Assembly: GCA_964590955.1 (NCBI GenBank)
Contig: CAZPYT010000005.1
Span: 1 to 44,795, forward strand
Direction of reading: 5' to 3'
From: CAZPYT01 sp964590955
GTDB lineage: Bacteria; Patescibacteriota; WWE3; UBA101185; UBA10185
DNA: 44,795 bases
Within the stretch, counting starts at the first letter, position 1, and each line of letters opens with the position of its first letter. The notes below the pieces were generated by a model. That model was not told the DNA's origin. It made no database searches and worked only from the letters and a program-made list of their open reading frames with translations. Below are positions 41,818 through 44,795 of the stretch, piece by piece. The translations under genes were made by a program, and so were the position numbers.

Positions 41818-42135
41818 TTATTCTATATATACTTGAGAAAGTATTAATCTTCTTATCTTTTCTCTATTCTCAGAATTTGCTTCTGTAGATAAGAAATCAT
41901 TCATTAATTTAAGTGCGTAGAGATACTTACACATACGTGCCTTCATAATTGCAAACAGAGATACACCGTCATATTCAAAGTCTTCCGGTATATTTGATGT
42001 AACGAATGACATAAGAAGATCGCCTAATCTATTATCCAACTCATCAGGAAAATCATTCACAAATTTATCAATATGTATTTTAGGTGCTTTATCACGCAGT
42101 AGTATATCTTTTATAAGTGCTTTATCTACTCTCAT
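41818..42135 (-). CDS. Hypothetical 105-aa protein
   Basis: Soluble, helical, no recognised motif (MRVDKALIKDILLRDKAPKI, FEYDGVSLFAIMKARMCKYL). TATAAT ends 8 nt before the ATG. It precedes the carbonic-anhydrase-like gene with a 16-nt gap, so the two probably form an operon. Confidence 0.65.
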   Translation of the reverse strand: MRVDKALIKDILLRDKAPKIHIDKFVNDFPDELDNRLGDLLMSFVTSNIPEDFEYDGVSLFAIMKARMCKYLYALKLMNDFLSTEANSENREKIRRLILSQVYIE

Positions 42136-42185
42136 AATAATTAATTATACACGGATGGACCATACAAAAATACCACACAATGTGC

Positions 42186-42304
42186 TACAATTACAACGGT
42201 TCCTTTCCATTTCTTTTCTTTTCGTACAGGCATTAAAGCGCCAAGTTATGTTAGTTATATTCCATGGAAAATACCGTGGAATTTTTTTAAGGAGGTGATT
42301 TGTT
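42186..42304 (+). promoter_or_regulatory. Promoter and structured leader of the 98-aa gene
   Basis: Extended -10 TGC-TACAAT (42186-42191). Transcription should begin at about 42197, where ACGGTTCCTTTCCAT (42196-42210) can pair with 42606-42620 after the gene. A hairpin ATTCCATGG/CCGTGGAAT (42259-42283) followed by T7 resembles a terminator just before the SD AAGGAGGTGAT. It may be an attenuator. Confidence 0.55.
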
Positions 42305-42601
42305 ATGGAAAAATCAAAAAGTTTATTAATTGGATTGTGGAAATTTAGAGAAGGTGTCCCTTTTGAAAGCCTGATAAAAATGGCTGAAAAGTGGGCACAA
42401 GATGAAAATTACTTACAGGTATACATAAGAAAAGTAAGTAAGGATCAGAACGGGATAGGTTTCGTCTATACACACGACGGGACAAAAGATTATCAGGACG
42501 AATATTTTGATCAAACATCTGATCAGCTAAAAAGGGAATTCGGTAACGGCCTTGTTGGCTGGGATATAGCATCAACAACTAACCTGATAAAAGGCTTTTA
42601 A
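42305..42601 (+). CDS. Hypothetical 98-aa protein with a perfect Shine-Dalgarno
   Basis: Soluble, about half helical: GLWKFREGVPFESLIKMAEK, LQVYIRKVSKDQNGIGFVYT, QLKREFGNGLVGWDIASTTN. Not recognised. AAGGAGGTGAT is the complete complement of the usual 16S rRNA end, 5 nt before the ATG, suggesting strong and possibly regulated expression. Leader and 3' end can form a closing stem. Confidence 0.7.
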   Translation: MEKSKSLLIGLWKFREGVPFESLIKMAEKWAQDENYLQVYIRKVSKDQNGIGFVYTHDGTKDYQDEYFDQTSDQLKREFGNGLVGWDIASTTNLIKGF

Positions 42602-42631
42602 CCGGATGGGAAGGAACCGTCCGTTAAAAAG
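42595..42631 (+). terminator. Terminator-like hairpin, shared end
   Basis: CTTTTAACCGGA pairs with TCCGTTAAAAAG with one bulge. The loop contains ATGGGAAGGAACCGT (42606-42620), complementary to the leader start at 42196-42210. On the minus strand it also lies at the end of the DUF389 gene. Confidence 0.55.
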
Positions 42632-44219
42632 AATAGATATCCACATTAAAAACAGTTAATTTCAAATCTAACTCTTTCTCATATTTCTTCACCAATTCAT
42701 TTTTTAAATCATCAAAAAGTTTAAAATCATACTGTATATCAAGAGGAGTAGCCAATTCTAAACTAACAATAACTTTTGTTTTGATTGAAGCATAAGGATC
42801 CTCAATGTCCTCAACATAAGATTTTTCTGAAGCTTCTATAGCAACAAGTTGTACTTCGGGTAGACTAACCTTTAAAAATGTTTCAATATCCCCTTTAATA
42901 TCATCTAATAAGTAGGTATTGCTTGATTTCAAATCAACAACAGGAATAAGTGTGATATCGAAATTGATCGGGTAGCCTACTTCTGACTCTATTTGCTGCT
43001 GAAGTATGTCCTTATCATTATGAGAAAATCTTATTGAAGGATCTAATCTCAATACCAAACTTACAGACCATATTTCATCTTTCTGCATTACATCCATAGT
43101 GCTGATCTTAATTTTACTATTAATGTTATTTAGCTCCTTTCTGGTTAATTCTTGAATTTTAGATTTTATAAATATATCTTGTTCCACTTCTTTACTTACT
43201 ATAGACAGGGATCTCTGAATATTTAACTCAATATCTACATTACTTTCCAAAGCCAAGCGTAATTGAGCAACAAGATCATCCTGTGCTTGATAATCTATTA
43301 CAACAGATTCCGGTATTAAAATATCGGCGGTTATTAACACCTGTCGACCGTTTATGTTTTTATCCACTTTTGTCCTAATATTTGTAATCTTTATTCCTTC
43401 AGAAATGTTTTTCATATGCTCATCAATAATAAATTTACTTGTTTCATAAATGCTGGATTGAAAAGTGTAATCTTTGAGCAAAATGAATAGAGGTATGGAG
43501 GTAATAATTAATATTCCCGTAACGAGAAGTATGCCCTTTTTTTGAAGTTCAAGCCTTGTTTTGTGCCTCAAGCCCACCATATTATAAATAAGTATAGAAA
43601 TAAAGATTATGGAAATTACATTTGAAAAAAATAAAATGAAACTACCTGAAAATACTTCAGCATTTTTCAATGCTAATCCAACACCTGAAACACAAAGCGG
43701 AGGCATGAGCGAAATGGCAATGGCAACTCCTGCTAAACTGTCTGAAATCTTTTTCTCTATTATGGCAAAAGCAGCTACAGCTCCGGCAGACAAAGCAATT
43801 ATTAAGTCTAAAAGGGTTGGATTTGTTCTTGAAACTATTTCTGTACTTAAAACTTTTATCGGAGAGAAGTAAGTAATAATAAATGAAGTAAAAAGAGATA
43901 TCCCTAGTGAAATTAGAAATAAACGAATTGACTGTGAAATTAGTTTTTTTCGTTCATAAGTAATGCCTACAGTTAACTTCATTAGCGGCCACATTAATGG
44001 GGATATAATCATTCCGCCAATTACAACAGGAGAAGAATCTTGCAGTAAACCTAAAGTACAAACAACTGTAGAAGCAATAAGAAGAATTATATAACTCATA
44101 GAAGACTGAGCATTTAGATTTATTTTTTCCAGAACAAAGTCGTCACTAAAGTCCTGAAGGTCATTTTTGAGTTTAAAATTTCTTTCAATATAACCTAACA
44201 AGTGGTTAATAACATTCAT
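42624..44219 (-). CDS. DUF389 family membrane protein
   Basis: 531 aa. N-terminal DUF389 membrane domain (about 35-260) with SSPVVIGGMIISPLMWPLMK, IIALSAGAVAAFAI and ISLMPPLCVSGVGLAL. The rest is a large cytoplasmic domain of repeated alpha/beta units (for example VLITADILIPESVVIDYQAQ). The role of DUF389 proteins is not established; transport has been suggested. TATATT ends 6 nt before the ATG, so leaderless. Confidence 0.88.
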   Translation of the reverse strand: MNVINHLLGYIERNFKLKNDLQDFSDDFVLEKINLNAQSSMSYIILLIASTVVCTLGLLQDSSPVVIGGMIISPLMWPLMKLTVGITYERKKLISQSIRLFLISLGISLFTSFIITYFSPIKVLSTEIVSRTNPTLLDLIIALSAGAVAAFAIIEKKISDSLAGVAIAISLMPPLCVSGVGLALKNAEVFSGSFILFFSNVISIIFISILIYNMVGLRHKTRLELQKKGILLVTGILIITSIPLFILLKDYTFQSSIYETSKFIIDEHMKNISEGIKITNIRTKVDKNINGRQVLITADILIPESVVIDYQAQDDLVAQLRLALESNVDIELNIQRSLSIVSKEVEQDIFIKSKIQELTRKELNNINSKIKISTMDVMQKDEIWSVSLVLRLDPSIRFSHNDKDILQQQIESEVGYPINFDITLIPVVDLKSSNTYLLDDIKGDIETFLKVSLPEVQLVAIEASEKSYVEDIEDPYASIKTKVIVSLELATPLDIQYDFKLFDDLKNELVKKYEKELDLKLTVFNVDIYSF

Positions 44220-44274
44220 AATATGAATATACCAGATTCGACAGTGAATTAATTGAAAATGTTATACTAAAAAA

Positions 44275-44733
44275 ATGAAACCGTCGGGCTTTTTTTCTTT
44301 GTTTATAATAATAGGGATATCAACGTTTTTTATTTTTACATATTTCGATGAAAAAAACGTAAATACAGGTGATACCAAACAAAGATATGATGCAGATAAA
44401 AAATATTATGAAAATGCAGATAAAAGACTTATGGAATTTGACAGAGGGGTTTTTAGCTTTTTATCGGATAAGAAAAGGGTGTTGTTTTTCTATTCAAATT
44501 GGGATTTATCTCTGCTAAAGATATACGAAGATTATGTGAATCAAATACCTGAAGATGTTGCTGTTATAAAAATAAATTTTAATGATTCCGATGAAACTTC
44601 CATAGAAAAAATTCTTTCAGAAAAATACGAAGTAAATCAGGAAAATACTTTTATTCAAATAGATAAAGATGAAAACGAAATAACCAGATGGAAAGGCGGC
44701 GGAGTCGATAAATTACTTGAAAGCATCAAATAG
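44275..44733 (+). CDS. Membrane-anchored thioredoxin-like protein without CxxC
   Basis: 152 aa. Anchor helix at about 7-22, then a thioredoxin-like domain: VLFFYSNWDLSLLKIYEDYV occupies the place of the W-C-x-x-C active site but has no Cys, and VNQENTFIQIDKDENEITRW matches the later strands. It may bind rather than reduce. TATACT (44263-44268) ends 6 nt before the ATG. Divergent from DUF389. Confidence 0.7.
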   Translation: MKPSGFFSLFIIIGISTFFIFTYFDEKNVNTGDTKQRYDADKKYYENADKRLMEFDRGVFSFLSDKKRVLFFYSNWDLSLLKIYEDYVNQIPEDVAVIKINFNDSDETSIEKILSEKYEVNQENTFIQIDKDENEITRWKGGGVDKLLESIK

Positions 44734-44795
44734 CGGAAAATTCATAAATTCCTAACTTGAAACCACCTGCGTAAGCTGGTGGAGGAAGTAAACCC

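Noticed and set aside
44753..44795. Hairpin CCACC/GGTGG at the window end
   Set aside because: Five base pairs at the edge of the window; too little to interpret as terminator or element.

Overview
The window looks like an AT-rich chromosome segment from a small-genome bacterium, most plausibly a Patescibacteria/CPR lineage. This rests on the mix of short uncharacterised proteins with scattered familiar families (VanW, NYN, DUF389, NAGPA-type phosphodiester glycosidase, GH130, PKD-membrane protein, DUF5674 remnant) and on the gene-start architecture. TGA is used as an ordinary stop codon, so recoding lineages such as Gracilibacteria are unlikely. The placement is inference; no rRNA or ribosomal protein marker is present.

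Layout. 1-7.1 kb: a small ORF, a PKD membrane protein, a candidate sRNA, a phosphodiester glycosidase, pyruvate kinase, and a Thr-rich surface protein behind a long structured leader. 7.1-15.2 kb: a zinc-peptidase-like gene with an in-frame stop, a nucleotidyltransferase-like protein, and a regulatory unit. That unit is an ATPase-like/OmpR-type winged-helix regulator (10566-11864) beside two exported-protein genes whose promoters carry the same three 10-bp direct repeats. 15.2-20.1 kb: tRNA-Glu with a duplicated 3' end, anchored proteins, a NYN-VanW operon, and tRNA-Gln. 20.1-33.3 kb: an accessory island starting at tRNA-Gln. Single genes or short operons in both orientations (HAD, alpha/beta hydrolase, HExxH protein, 2H phosphoesterase, RelB/RelE, GH130, Trx/CcdA operon, TspO-like, MgtC, methyltransferase) are separated by related hairpin-rich elements that resemble tRNA 3' ends and end in CAGCCA. 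Decayed genes are frequent here. 33.3-44.8 kb: ordinary housekeeping-like and hypothetical genes (MazG, FkbM, GNATs, beta-CA-like, DUF389) and a 98-aa gene with an unusual leader.

Gene starts. For more than 20 genes a -10 hexamer (TATAAT, TATACT, TAAACT and similar) ends 6-8 nt before the ATG/GTG, which predicts leaderless mRNAs. Only a minority have Shine-Dalgarno leaders: the surface and exported proteins, the Trx/DUF5320 operon, the 98-aa gene and a 42-aa ORF. The candidate sRNA near 1.8 kb displays a CCCUCCUC loop that could pair with exactly these SD sequences.

The strongest leads are the tRNA-3'-end-linked cassette-like array (20-33 kb) with its counterpart at tRNA-Glu, the 10-bp-repeat regulon, and the anti-SD sRNA candidate. 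No recombinase is visible in the window. All functional statements come from motif reading, not database searches.
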